Assembly: GCA_965200445.1 (NCBI GenBank)
Contig: OZ241341.1
Span: 248,001 to 312,000, forward strand
Length of the DNA stretch: 64,000 bases
Direction of reading: 5' to 3'
Source of the DNA: CBDATY01 sp965200445
GTDB lineage: Bacteria; Bacillota_I; Bacilli_A; Mycoplasmatales; Mycoplasmataceae
Made by a program: the position numbers and the translations under genes. Position 1 is the first letter of the stretch; the number at the start of each line of letters is the position of its first letter. Shown here one piece after another: positions 31,194 through 41,958 of the stretch. Below the pieces are notes generated by a model. That model searched no databases. It was not told where the DNA came from and was given only the letters and a program-made list of their open reading frames with translations.

Positions 31194-33020
31194 TTATTTT
31201 TGGGTAGCTAATAATTTTAGCAGTCTTTTTTCTAAGCCCTTTTCATCAAGGCCAAAAACACCCCGCACAGTTTCTTCTTCACCAAACGGAAGTACTATGT
31301 TATCAGGAAAAGCTCAAACAGTGATTTTGGTAATATCAGTGAACTGCGCTATCATGGAAGAAAGGCCGCAGTATTTCAAGGTTTCTTCTGCAAGAATAAC
31401 CTTGCTGTAGTTTTTAGTGATGGCTTTCAAGCTGGTAAAGTCAATTGGCTTAAGTCACAGGGCACTATACAGGTCAATTGGTAAATTATGCTTTTTGATT
31501 AAAAATCTAATGCAGGCAGCTGTGTGGCCATAAGAAATGATTGCAATTTTTGTTTTTTGGGTGGCGGGATATTTAATCCACAAAGGCCTTGATTTATCGG
31601 CAAGGTTTAAACTCGCAGGGGGTATTGTTTGCTCCAACTCATATTTTGAAACATATTTAGCATAGCGAATAACCCAGATGCATGTTGCTTCAGGAGCAAA
31701 GGCTAAATCATAAGCTAATTTCATTTCTTCCAGGTTGGAAGGCTGCAAAATACTAGTATTTGGAATGGCATTAAACATGGGGAGATCATAAAAACCATGG
31801 TGGGTACCGCCGTTTTCAATTACGCCAGCTTCAGCAAGACCGATAACAAGGTGCAAATAGGTTAATCCTGAGTCATGCAAAATATGGTCAAAAGCACGAC
31901 GGGCAAAAGCTGACTGGTAAGGCAGATAAGGAATACGCCCACCTAAAGCTAATCCCGCAGCAAAGGAGGCGGCATGACCTTCAGCAATCCCGACGTTATA
32001 GACCCTCCTTTGGAAGCCTGTGTCAGTTGTGGGGACATGCTTAATCTTAGGATCTCCTAAAGCTATATTTAGAGACATAGGATAAAGCATTGCTGAGGAA
32101 ACAATATCGATTTTGTCATTTTCTTGCATTTTATGAGCAATGATTTTAGAAATATGGGGGTCTCATCGTTCTTCGCCAACCCGAGGGCGACCGATAGCAT
32201 GAAATTTTGAACCAGAAATATCGCCTTCGATGCCTGTGATGCCATGCCCTTTTTCGGTCAGTAGGTAGACCAAAGCACTTTTTTGTTTGGTTTGGTTAAG
32301 ATCCTTAGCCTTGTTTAGCGCCTTTTCAACAGCACGTCAGTCGTGGCCATCGATGGGACCGATAAGTTCGAAACCAAACATATCAGTTCATGATTGAAGG
32401 TTATTTAAGAAACCTTTTACGCGACTTTGATTATCTTTAGCGCCAGCACTCTGGAAGCCTCCAACAGTAGGCCCGATTGAAGCAGCGTTATCATTAAGGA
32501 GAAAAATAACCGGCTTTTTAATGTGCTTGCTGTGGTTAAAAAACTCATAAACAGTTCCGTTGCCAAAAGTTGAATCACCCACAATAGTGACAATAAAATT
32601 ATCTTTGTCAACATTAGCTGCTGCCATTCCCAGGGCATTAGAAGAGGCGGTGCCCGCATTACCTTGTTCTAGAACATCATATTTGCTTTCGTGCATATCT
32701 TGAAAGCCTTTGATGCCGCCAAGGTTTCGCAGTTCCATAAACCGATTAGCACGACCAGTAAAGATTTTGTAACCGTAGCTGTTGTGGCCAATGTCAAACA
32801 GAATCTTGTCTTTTTCTAGGTCAAAACACCTTACAACGGCAGCTGAAGCTTCCAAAATAGATGTATTAGCACCTCAATGGCCACCATTCTTAAGAGAGGC
32901 ATCAATAATTAATTGCCGTGCTTCTTTTATCATGCTGTCCATATTAGACTCGCTGACAGAATGTAATACAGCAGGATCTTTAATATCGTAAATACTTATG
33001 TTAGTTTTTTTGGTTTCCAT
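31194..33020 (-). CDS. DXS-like transketolase-family enzyme
   Basis: 608 residues, collinear with 1-deoxy-D-xylulose-5-phosphate synthase. IIDASLKNGGHWGANTSILE stands at the N-terminus, then FDIGHNSYGYKIFTGR, GGIKGFQDMHESKYD, FELIGPIDGHDWRAVEKAL and VGIAEGHAASFAAGLA. TGA-Trp codons join several frames. Conserved DXS positions differ: the ThDP motif is GDS...NDN instead of GDG...NDN, the GHSST loop is QGNAGTASS, AEQH is AEGH, and the DRAG arginine is replaced (LAEAG). It may therefore not make DXP, and a related ThDP chemistry is possible. It ends at a TAA at 31194 and lies 75 bases downstream of the PPC-domain gene. Confidence 0.75.
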
Positions 33021-33095
33021 TTATTTATGGCAGACTTTCTTAATGTTGTGTTATTCAATTAATCAAATTAGTTACTCATTAATAATAATTAATGA

Positions 33096-33533
33096 TTACT
33101 TAACAAGTTTTAGCAAATGGGGAATATGGGCGTCCTTGCCTCGTCATAGTTTAACATCAGGAAATGTTTTCACATAAACTTCCATGACAATCATGGTTTC
33201 CATCTCAAAAATATGTCCTCCATAAGAGTTATGGCAGGCATCAAATCAGGTACCGTGTCCGTGGACTTTAATAATAGAATCGTCCTCTTTATGGCGGGAA
33301 ATATTTCCCATGAATGATGTAAATTCATATACTTCAAAATCGGTACATTCAGCTTTGCAATAACCATGCATACGAGTGGACCCATATTTAATAGTGCCTG
33401 TTCCACCGATACCGTTAAAGACAGCAGCGTAAATTTCGTTTTTTTTCGCTCATTTCGTTAAAGACTCAATGACCATATCGCCTTTTTCTAGTGAGATTAA
33501 ATATTCTGTTTCAGATAATTTTTGGATAAACAT
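33096..33533 (-). CDS. PPC/DUF296-domain protein
   Basis: 145 residues. The fold motifs are visible: N-terminal LEKGDMVIESLTKWAKKN, AAVFNGIGGTGTIKYGS, then the signature VHGHGTWFD...SYGGHIFEMETMIVMEVYV, matching the VHLHASLSD...YGGHL pattern of the PPC (DUF296) family. TGA codons near 33441, 33245 and 33155 are Trp. Bacterial members form trimers and are often described as DNA-binding or predicted zinc-site proteins. The exact role is unknown. It precedes the DXS-like gene on the same strand and is divergent from lplA. Confidence 0.75.
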
Positions 33534-33642
33534 ATTTTTCCTTTTTGCATCATATTAAGCATATTTATTGTAATTTTAGCATAAATGTTTTAGTATAAAG
33601 GAAAATACCGGGGTCCACTAATACTGTCGTGGGGTTAAAGAT

Positions 33643-34638
33643 ATGATCTATTTCATAAACAATTCTTTGCATCCAGCTTTCAATTTGGCTTTAGAAGAGA
33701 TTATGCTTAAGTCAGAACTTAAGGATAGAATTTTGCTGTTATGGCAAAACAAACACGCGGTGGTGATCGGGCGCAATCAAAATGCTTATGAGGAGGTTAA
33801 ATTAAGCAATTTAAAAGCTGATCATGTAGATCTAGTGCGTCGTCAGTCAGGCGGAGGGGCGGTTTACCAGGATTTAGGTAATTTGTGTTTTTCATTTATA
33901 GTCGATGCTGATCAAAACCGTAGTTATCAAAAAATGTGTGAACCGATTATCAAAACCCTTAACCGGCTGGGCGTAACAGCTTACTTTGAAGGCAAGAATG
34001 ATATTAAAGTAAATGGTAAAAAAATTTCTGGTAATGCGCAGTATCTTTACAAAAAACGATTACTACACCATGGGACTATTTTATTTGATGTTAAGTTGGA
34101 TAAAATCACTAAATATTTAAACCCAGACCGGGCGAAGCTGCAGTCCAAAGGAATAAAGTCAATGCGATCGCAAGTCATTAATATCAAACCTTTGTTTAGT
34201 GACCCGAAAATGACCATTGCTAAATTAAAAGACGAAATTAAGCAAGATCTTTTGGAAGCAGATGCTACAGTGCGTGATTTACCAGCTGAGTTTATAAGCA
34301 AAGCTAGAATATTAGCTGAACAAAAGTATCAATCATGGGATTGAACCTTTGGTGTTTTTCCTAAATTCACCCATCAGAACAAAAAACGATTTCCAGACAA
34401 AGGAACGGTAGAGATTCTGCTAGATATTGAGCGAGGCCATATAACTAGTATAAAATTTTACGGGGATTTTCGAGGTTCTGACGGAGTAGAAAAAGCTGAG
34501 AAAGTACTGACCGGAGTCAAGTATCAAAAAGGCGAGATTACTCGTGTATTAACTCCAGACATAGTACACAGTGTTTTTGGCCAGCACTTTGTGCCTGAGG
34601 AAATTGTAGATTTGGTTTTAGGAGCTACAGATTCATAA
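33643..34638 (+). CDS. lplA: Lipoate-protein ligase A
   Basis: Attaches free lipoate to the lipoyl lysine of E2 via lipoyl-AMP. 331 residues. Motifs are LLWQNKHAVVIGRNQNAYEEV, RRQSGGGAVYQDLGN (the RRxxGGG lipoate-AMP loop) and KNDIKVNGKKISGNAQ (catalytic lysine region). The C-terminal accessory domain is present because the TGA at about 34342 is Trp (SWDWTFGVFPKFT). It opens the rightward pdh operon, 43 bases before pdhA, and supplies the lipoylation of the E2 encoded there. Confidence 0.95.
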
Positions 34639-34681
34639 TCAATAAAAATAAAATTATAAACAACTAAGGGAATAAGCGTAT

Positions 34682-35788
34682 ATGGGAAATAAATATTTTG
34701 GCAAATTTAATCCACTTAAAAATGAAATGGTCGTGGTTATTGATGAAGATGGCAACGTAAAGAACCCTAAACTCATGCCAAAACTTTCTGAAAAAGTCAT
34801 TTTGGAGGCCTATCGCTTGATGTGCTTGTCGCGTGAGCAAGACAGATGAGACACCAAGTACCAAAGGCAAGGTAGAATATTGAGTTTTTTAACATCCACA
34901 GGTCAAGAAGCTTGCGAGGTTGCCTATGCTATGCAAATTCAAAAAGGTATTGACTGGTTTTCTGGGGCATACCGCAATAATGCTGCTTGATTATCAGCTG
35001 GAGTCCCAATGCACCAGATTATGCTGTACTGGGCCGGCAATGAAGCAGGAAGCAAAATGCCGGAGGATATTAATGTTTTGCCGATTAATATCCCTATCGC
35101 AACCCAATTCTCGTTTGCGGCCGGGATTGGCTTTGCCAACAAATACCTAAACCGTAAAAGTGTAGTTATTAGCACTATTGGAGATGGCGGCACATCAGAA
35201 GGAGAATTTTACGAATCATTAAATTTTGCGAAATTACATGAAGTGCCTGTTGTTTTTTGTATTGAAAATAATCAATATGCAATCTCCACACCTGTTAAAA
35301 AAGCCACCAAAGCTCAGCACCTTGCTAGCAAGGGGATAGCTGTAGGAATCCCCAATATTCTTGTAGACGGTAATGACTTTTTTGCGTGCTACGCTGTTGT
35401 TAAAGAAGCAATGGCGCTAGCTAGAGCGGGTAAGGGACCACACATAATTGAATTTTATACATATCGGCTAGGACCCCATTCCTCGAGTGATGATCCCACA
35501 GTGTATCGCAGCAAGGAAGAATTGGAAGCTCATGAAAAAGTTGATCCTATAAAAAGAATGAAAAAATATCTTGTTAAACAAAAAATATGGGATGACCAAA
35601 AAGAGGAAGCACTCGAAGAAGAGCAAAAGCAATATGTAAAAGATGAATTTAAAATAATGGAATCAAAAAAGGAAGTCCATCTTGAAGACATATTTAAATA
35701 TACATATAGTGAAATGACAGAAAATCTAAAAGAAGAGTTAGAAGAAGCGAAAAGTATTTTTGGAGGGCAAGGTCATGATCAAACTTAA
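34682..35788 (+). CDS. pdhA: Pyruvate dehydrogenase E1 alpha subunit
   Basis: ThDP-binding subunit of the pyruvate dehydrogenase complex; 368 residues. The ThDP motif GDGGTSEGEFYESLNFAKL ends in IENNQYAIST, and the phosphorylation-loop-like YRLGPHSSSDDPTVYR follows. TGA codons at 34848-34850 (DRWDTKYQ) and 34987-34989 (NAAWLSAG) are Trp. The C-terminal 70 residues are a charged Lys/Glu-rich helical tail. Its stop overlaps the pdhB start by 14 bases. Confidence 0.96.
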
Positions 35789-36764
35789 TAATCTGGAGAG
35801 CATTAACCACTCATTAGATCTAGCTTTGGCAAAGCACAACAATGTAGTGATTTATGGTGAGGATGTTGGTTACGAAGGAGGGGTGTTTCGCGCCACCAAA
35901 GGACTGCAAGCAAAATATGGGGAGAATAGGGTTTTTGATAGTCCAATCTCGGAAGCTTCACTTGTGGGCGTCGGAGCAGGGATGGCAATGGCCGGCATAC
36001 GCCCTGTTATTGAAATGCAGTTTGAGGGCTTTAGCTACCCAGCTTTGCACCAACTAATATCGCATGTTTCTAGAATGCGTAATCGTTCGCGCGGACGTTT
36101 TACTATGCCCATGGTGGTACGAATGCCCTGCGGAGGAGGGATACGGGCTTTAGAACACCACTCGGAAGCCTTAGAAGCAGTGTTCGCTTCTATTCCCGGC
36201 TTAAAGGTAGTGATGCCCTCGACGCCATATGATACCAAGGGACTGCTATTAGAAGCGATTGAATCAGATGATCCTGTAATCTTTTTTGAACCTACTATAA
36301 TTTATCGTGCATTTCGGCAAGAAATCCCCGCTGATTATTATAGGATTCCCATTGGTAAAGCTCTGAAGGTTTTGGAAGGTGATGATTTAACAATTGTTAC
36401 TTATGGAGCACAAGTCCCTATATGCCAAGAGGCAATTGCTAAATTTAAAACAAAAAACCCTAACGCTTCGATTGAACTCATTGATTTACGCTCCATTAAG
36501 CCATGAGATTACCATATGGTTATAGAATCTGTTAAAAAAACTGGCCGATTATTGGTGGTGCATGAGGCGACTAAGCTCTTTTCGGTGTCTGCCGAAATTA
36601 TTGCGACAGTAGCAGAAAAATGCCTTGAATACTTAAAGACCCCATGCGCCAGAATCACAGGCTATGACATAATTATTCCCTATGCTTTGGGGGAACATTA
36701 TTATATGGTATCACCAAATAAAGTTGAAGCTAAAATCAAAGAACTAATGGATTACGAGCTTTAA
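35775..36764 (+). CDS. pdhB: Pyruvate dehydrogenase E1 beta subunit
   Basis: Transketolase-like partner of E1 alpha, 329 residues. Landmarks are YGEDVGYEGGVFRATKGLQ, FDSPISEASLVGVGAGMAMAG and the C-terminal ITGYDIIIPYA. The TGA at 36504-36506 is Trp (SIKPWDYHMV). The start is ATG 35775 with GGAGGGCAAGG directly upstream inside the pdhA end; the in-frame TTG at 35760 is less likely. Part of lplA-pdhABCD-pta-ackA. Confidence 0.96.
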
Positions 36765-36775
36765 AAGGAGAAGGG

Positions 36776-38290
36776 ATGTTAAAATTTAAATTTGCTGATA
36801 TAGGGGAAGGGCTAGACTCGGGAAAAGTTTTAGAGGTGCTAGTGAAAGAAGGAGCCACTGTTGAGGAGGGTGATGATCTCTTTTTGGTTGAAACTGAAAA
36901 AGTTACTACTGAAATCGGCTCTCCAATTAACGGAACAATTGCTAAAATTTATATAGCCAACGGTGATGAAATTAAGGTAGGTCAAGTAGTTATGGATATT
37001 GATGATGGCTCGCCTCAACCTGTTGATAGTGAAATCGAAAGTGAAGCTGCAGCACAAGCAAAACCTACCAAAACTGGGGCTAGTGTGATTGGATCGGTTG
37101 TGGAGAGTGATGCCGAATTACCACCAAGAGGCACTGGCGAGTCTGTTGCTTCCAAGGTCAGCATGACCCCGCTTGCTGCTAAGATTGCTGAAACTGATCA
37201 TCTTGACACAAACAACCTCACAGGTGGTGGAGCTAATGGCAAAATAACAGTTGCTGATTTGCCTCCTAATGATTTTAATTCTACCTCTGACCTTCCCAGT
37301 GATACTGTTTTAAGAACGGTGGCGAGACTCCATGATTCTGCTGAATTTAAGCCATTTGTTAATACTAGTATTAAGGCTACCCCACAACTACGGCACTATG
37401 CTCTTGTGCATAAAGTTAATCTTGCTAATGTAAAAGGGTCGGGTGTAGACAACAGAATTTTGCTAAAAGATATAGATGCATATATCAAGCAACATCCTGC
37501 CCCAGAGAGCACTGATGCTGCTTCTGATGCAACGCTACCTCCAACTCCTACGCCAGTAGCAACTCCTCTTACCCAGCCTATGCCAAAACAAGCAATGTAC
37601 TTGCGGCAAAAAATGTCAGCAATCCGCAAGGCCACTGCTCGCCATATGGTTTTGGCCAAAAAAACAATCCCAGAAACGACTTTAATTTTAGAAGCTGAAA
37701 TCTCTCAACTAGTAAATTTGCGCAATCACTTAAAACCATATGCTGAGAAACAAGGTGTTAAATTAACATATTTGGCTTTCATAATAAAAGCCTGCGCAGT
37801 CGCTTTATCTACCTTTCCAATTCTTAACAGTACGCTGGACGAGGAACATGATGAAATCGTCTTTAAGAACTTTTTCAATATTGGAGTAGCGGTTGACTCT
37901 AAGCATGGTTTAATGGTACCTGTTATTAAAGAAGCTAATCAAAAATCAATTTTAAAAATCGCTGCTGAAATTATTGAATTAGCTAATAAGGTGCGTAGTC
38001 GCACAATTACAATGGCAGAAATGCAAAACGGAACATTCACAGTTAGCAACTACGGGTCTGTTGGGGTGGAATTTGGCAGCCCAGTTATAAATTATCCCGA
38101 AGTAGCCATTTTGGGAGTGGGAGTAATCACCAAAAAGCCTGTGGTTGATCATAACGGTAACATAGTAGCTGGTAATGTCCTACCCTTATCGCTTACTATT
38201 GACCACCGTTTAATTGACGGGGCTGAGGGCGGTAGGTTCTTAATGTTATTAAAAAACTATTTGGAGGACCCAACAAGCTTGATGCTGTAA
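36776..38290 (+). CDS. pdhC: Dihydrolipoamide acetyltransferase (E2) with two subunit-binding domains
   Basis: 504 residues. The lipoyl domain is at residues 1-77 with the lipoyl lysine in VETEKVTTE (Lys42). An acidic linker is followed by a peripheral-subunit-binding domain at about 129-162 (MTPLAAKIAETDHL to GANGKITVADL) and a second copy at about 199-236 (KATPQLRHYALVHKV to VDNRILLKDID). A Pro/Thr-rich linker leads to the catalytic domain at about 275-504, with the active-site HRLIDGAEGG. Most E2 proteins carry one binding domain, so two is notable. It starts 11 bases after pdhB with a GGAG ribosome site. Confidence 0.96.
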   Translation: MLKFKFADIGEGLDSGKVLEVLVKEGATVEEGDDLFLVETEKVTTEIGSPINGTIAKIYIANGDEIKVGQVVMDIDDGSPQPVDSEIESEAAAQAKPTKTGASVIGSVVESDAELPPRGTGESVASKVSMTPLAAKIAETDHLDTNNLTGGGANGKITVADLPPNDFNSTSDLPSDTVLRTVARLHDSAEFKPFVNTSIKATPQLRHYALVHKVNLANVKGSGVDNRILLKDIDAYIKQHPAPESTDAASDATLPPTPTPVATPLTQPMPKQAMYLRQKMSAIRKATARHMVLAKKTIPETTLILEAEISQLVNLRNHLKPYAEKQGVKLTYLAFIIKACAVALSTFPILNSTLDEEHDEIVFKNFFNIGVAVDSKHGLMVPVIKEANQKSILKIAAEIIELANKVRSRTITMAEMQNGTFTVSNYGSVGVEFGSPVINYPEVAILGVGVITKKPVVDHNGNIVAGNVLPLSLTIDHRLIDGAEGGRFLMLLKNYLEDPTSLML

Positions 38291-38299
38291 AAAAACAAA

Positions 38300-39673
38300 A
38301 TGAAAGAATACGACTTAATTGTTATTGGTTCCGGCCCAGGGGGCTATATAGCTGCAGCAGAAGCTGGTAAAGCTGGGATTAAAACTGCGATTGTAGAGAA
38401 AGGCGCATATGGCGGGGTTTGCCTTAATATAGGCTGTATTCCTACTAAAACTCTTCTCAAAAGCTCCCAGGTTTATGATTACATTAACCACGCTGACAAA
38501 TACGGAATAGAAGTTCGTGACCTCGTCCACAACATTACACCGCAGTGAAGTGCTATGCAAAAACGCAAACAAAAAGTAGTTGCTAAACTCAACAAAGCAG
38601 TGGAATTTTTAATGAGATCCAATAATGTTGACATGATTAAGGGTACTGCTGCAGCCAAAGATGCTAACACCATTGTGGTTGAAGGAGAAGAAATCAAATT
38701 CAAATATCTTATCCTTGCTACCGGCTCAAAACCACGTCATTTACCTTTACCAGGCTTTGAAGAAGCTCAAAATAACGGTTTTCTAATCAATTCAACTGGA
38801 GCTTTAGGGCTAGAAATGATACCCCGCAAGTTAGCTGTTATTGGCGGCGGCGTGATCGGGATGGAATTTGCCTGCTTGTTTAACGAATTAGGGAGCGAGG
38901 TAACGATCCTACAAGGGCTTCCCACTATTTTAGAAATGCTGGACTCTGATGTAGCTCGTACAATGACAAAGATTTTTACTCAGAAAGGAATCAAGATTTT
39001 CCCTAACTCTAAAATTATCAAAATTGCAAATAAAGCAATTTATTTTGAAAATAAAGAGGGGGCACTAGAGCACATTGAAGCTGATTTTTGCTTAGAATCA
39101 GTCGGTCGCCAACCCTATATAGAGGGGTTTGACAGCCTTAATTTACAAAAGGGCAAAATTGGCAATATTGAAACTAATGAATATATGCAGACTAATATTG
39201 CTCATATTTATGCCATTGGAGATGTGAATGGACGATCAATGCTCGCGCATACAGCTTCCAAAGAAGCTCTTATAGCTGTTGGCCACATTCAAGGCGGTTC
39301 CAGTAAAATGCGCTATGATCAAATCCCCAATGCAATGTACACTCATCCCGAGGTTGCCTGTGTCGGCATGACTGAAGCACAAATTAAAGAACATGATGTG
39401 CCTTATACAAAATCTTTATTGCCTTTATCGAGCATTGGCAAAGCGCTAGCAGATGGTGCAACAGAGGGGTTTATCAAAATTCTGGCTGGTAAAAAATACA
39501 ATAATATTTTAGGAGTGCACATGGTGGCGCCCACCGCAACAGATATGATTGGTGAAATTACAGCAGCCTTAGCTAGCGAAGCGACAGTAGCAGAGATTGC
39601 TAATGCTGTGCATCCCCACCCCACTTATAGCGAAGCCATCTACGAAGCAGCTCGTAAAATGAAGGAACAATAA
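38300..39673 (+). CDS. pdhD: Dihydrolipoamide dehydrogenase (E3)
   Basis: FAD/NAD disulphide oxidoreductase that reoxidises E2 lipoamide; 457 residues. FAD site VIGSGPGGYIAAAEA, redox-active disulphide GGVCLNIGCIPTK, NAD site AVIGGGVIGMEFA, second FAD site IYAIGDVNG, and the C-terminal HPHPTYSEAI base motif. The TGA at 38546-38548 is Trp (TPQWSAM). Unlike several mycoplasmal E3 proteins it has no N-terminal lipoyl domain. It lies 9 bases after pdhC and its stop abuts the pta start. Confidence 0.96.
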
Positions 39674-40654
39674 ATGTATAATCTTGAAAATCTTGCGAGA
39701 AAAATCCGAAATCATCCTACTAAAATAAGAATTGTTTTCCCCGAAGGGGAGAATGCTGTGATTAGAGCTGTTGCTAATAGACTGGTTAAAAACAATATAG
39801 TACCTATTTTGGTGTTTAAAAATCATAAAACTCTAAAAAATACTACCTTGTCAGAAGGTATTCAAGGGATTGCTTTAGATAAATATCCCTTACCAACACT
39901 AGGCGAAAAACTGTATACATATCGCAAGGATAAGTTATCACTAGAGCAAGCCAACAAGCTAGTGGGGCAAGCAAATTATTTTAGTATTATGTTGGTTAAA
40001 GAAGGCATGGCCGAAGGAATGGTCGGTGGTATTGATTATCCAACAAAAGATATTTTACTGCCTGCCTTACAAATTATCCGTACGCGTCCAGGGGTGGACA
40101 TTGCTTCATCTGTTTTTTTAATGGTTAAAAATGATAGTCAATTTATTTTTACTGACTGCGCTCTTAATCTTTATCCAAACGCGCTGCAATTAGCTCAAAT
40201 CGGCAAGTTAGCCTATGAGGCAGCGCAGCTGTTTAATTTTGAGTATGCTAATATGGCTTTTTTGTCGTACTCCTCACATGGCTCAGGTAAGGGAGAACAT
40301 GTTGATGTAGTAAAGCAGGCTGTCAAAATTTTACAGGATGAAAAATGGAATAAGTGCGCCTTTGATGGTGAACTGCAGTTTGACAGTGCTGTTGACCTTA
40401 CGGTGCGCAGTAAAAAGGCTCCAGACTCAACACTTTTGGCTAAGCCCGCCAATATTTACATATTCCCCAATTTGGATTCAGGTAATATTGGGTATAAAAT
40501 TTTACAGCGGCTGGGAGGGTTTAGGGCGATTGGTCCGATTGTGTTAGGTCTGGCTAAGCCTGTTAATGATCTTTCGCGCGGTGCTTCAATCGACGATGTT
40601 TACCAAGTGGCGTTGATAAATGCTTATACGCATATTTTAAATTTATCAAACTAA
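39674..40654 (+). CDS. pta: Phosphate acetyltransferase
   Basis: Converts acetyl-CoA plus phosphate to acetyl phosphate. 326 residues, typical of the short Pta class. Motifs are IVFPEGENAVIRAVANRL, VKEGMAEGMVGGIDYPTKD, GELQFDSAVD and FPNLDSGNIGYKILQRLGGFRAIGP. The ATG follows the pdhD TAA directly, showing tight coupling to pyruvate oxidation. Confidence 0.96.
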   Translation: MYNLENLARKIRNHPTKIRIVFPEGENAVIRAVANRLVKNNIVPILVFKNHKTLKNTTLSEGIQGIALDKYPLPTLGEKLYTYRKDKLSLEQANKLVGQANYFSIMLVKEGMAEGMVGGIDYPTKDILLPALQIIRTRPGVDIASSVFLMVKNDSQFIFTDCALNLYPNALQLAQIGKLAYEAAQLFNFEYANMAFLSYSSHGSGKGEHVDVVKQAVKILQDEKWNKCAFDGELQFDSAVDLTVRSKKAPDSTLLAKPANIYIFPNLDSGNIGYKILQRLGGFRAIGPIVLGLAKPVNDLSRGASIDDVYQVALINAYTHILNLSN

Positions 40655-40700
40655 ATATAGTAGAATTGGTTTATTGTTTAATAAAGATTGGGAATTATCT

Positions 40701-41900
40701 ATGATTTTAATTATTAATGCTGGGTCCAGCTCAATTAAATTTTGCCTTTATGAAAGGCATAAAAAATACGATTATACTGTAATAGCAAAAGGGTTATTAG
40801 AAAGAATAGGGCTGCCTAACGCTGCCTTTAATATTTGGTACAAAGGCCAAAAACAAAAAATAGTTTTAGAATTACGTGACCATGCGGCTGGTGCAAAGTA
40901 CCTGCTGAATTATTTGCTAGAACATAAAATTATTGCTGACCACAATGATGTAGTGGGATTAGGCCACCGCATTGTCAATGGAGGCGAACAATTTCTGCAG
41001 TCAACTTTAATAACACCAGAAATTTTTTCTGTATTAAAGAAAAATATTGATTTAGCACCATTACATAACCCTCCGGCGATTGCTACGATAAATGCCTTTC
41101 AGTCGATTATTAACTGTCCGGCGGTTGCCATATGCGATACATCGTTCCATAGCACCATTCCAGAGGAAAATTATTTGTATCCAGTCCCTTATGAATGGTA
41201 TGAAAACTATCAAGTGCGTCGTTATGGTATGCACGGAATTAGCTATCGTTATATTGTGAAAAGGTTGGGAGAAATACTACATAAACCAACTGCTAAGCTT
41301 AATGCAATTATCTGTCACTTGGGTAATGGGGCAAGTGTTTGTGGTGTGAAAAACGGAGCATCTGTTATTACATCAATGGGGCTAACCCCATTAGAAGGAC
41401 TCATGATGGGCACAAGGAGTGGAGACGTGGACCCTTCAATGGCTGAATATGTTTGTGATAAATTAAATATCACATACCATGACTTTGTCCAAAAACTTAA
41501 TAAAGAATCAGGCCTAATGGCTATTAGTGGTTTTTCTTCTGATATGCGCGATATTGAAGAAGCTGCCTTTGCCCAAAACAAGCCAAAAGCCATGCTTGCG
41601 ATTAAGATGTTTGTTAATCGTGTTTGTAAATACATTAGTTATTATCAAAACGAAGTGGGCAAGGATTTAGATGCTGTGGTCTTTACGGGCGGCATAGGTG
41701 AAAACGCAGTAACTGTGCGTAAGCTGGTGGCCGAAAAACTGGTAACGCTAGACTTAAAGATAGATAAAAAAGCTAATGAAGCCGATTATGACGACTTTAA
41801 AATACTGAGCTCTAGCGACAGCGAAGCCGCTGTTTATGCAATCCACACTAACGAAGAGCTAATGATGTGCCGCGACGTGGATGACATTATTTTGCGATAA
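40701..41900 (+). CDS. ackA: Acetate kinase
   Basis: Makes ATP and acetate from acetyl phosphate, the substrate-level ATP step after PDH and Pta. 399 residues. Motifs are IINAGSSSIKFCLYE at the N-terminus, CDTSFHSTIPEENYLYPVPYEWYE, RRYGMHGISYRYI, GTRSGDVDPS and VFTGGIGENA. ATG 40701 is chosen because the family starts at this point; an in-frame TTG at 40674 lacks support. It is the last gene of the operon. Confidence 0.97.
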   Translation: MILIINAGSSSIKFCLYERHKKYDYTVIAKGLLERIGLPNAAFNIWYKGQKQKIVLELRDHAAGAKYLLNYLLEHKIIADHNDVVGLGHRIVNGGEQFLQSTLITPEIFSVLKKNIDLAPLHNPPAIATINAFQSIINCPAVAICDTSFHSTIPEENYLYPVPYEWYENYQVRRYGMHGISYRYIVKRLGEILHKPTAKLNAIICHLGNGASVCGVKNGASVITSMGLTPLEGLMMGTRSGDVDPSMAEYVCDKLNITYHDFVQKLNKESGLMAISGFSSDMRDIEEAAFAQNKPKAMLAIKMFVNRVCKYISYYQNEVGKDLDAVVFTGGIGENAVTVRKLVAEKLVTLDLKIDKKANEADYDDFKILSSSDSEAAVYAIHTNEELMMCRDVDDIILR

Positions 41901-41958
41901 AAGCCAGTGCAAGTTGCATAAAGAGCAATTAAATTATTTGTCACATTATTAATTCATT

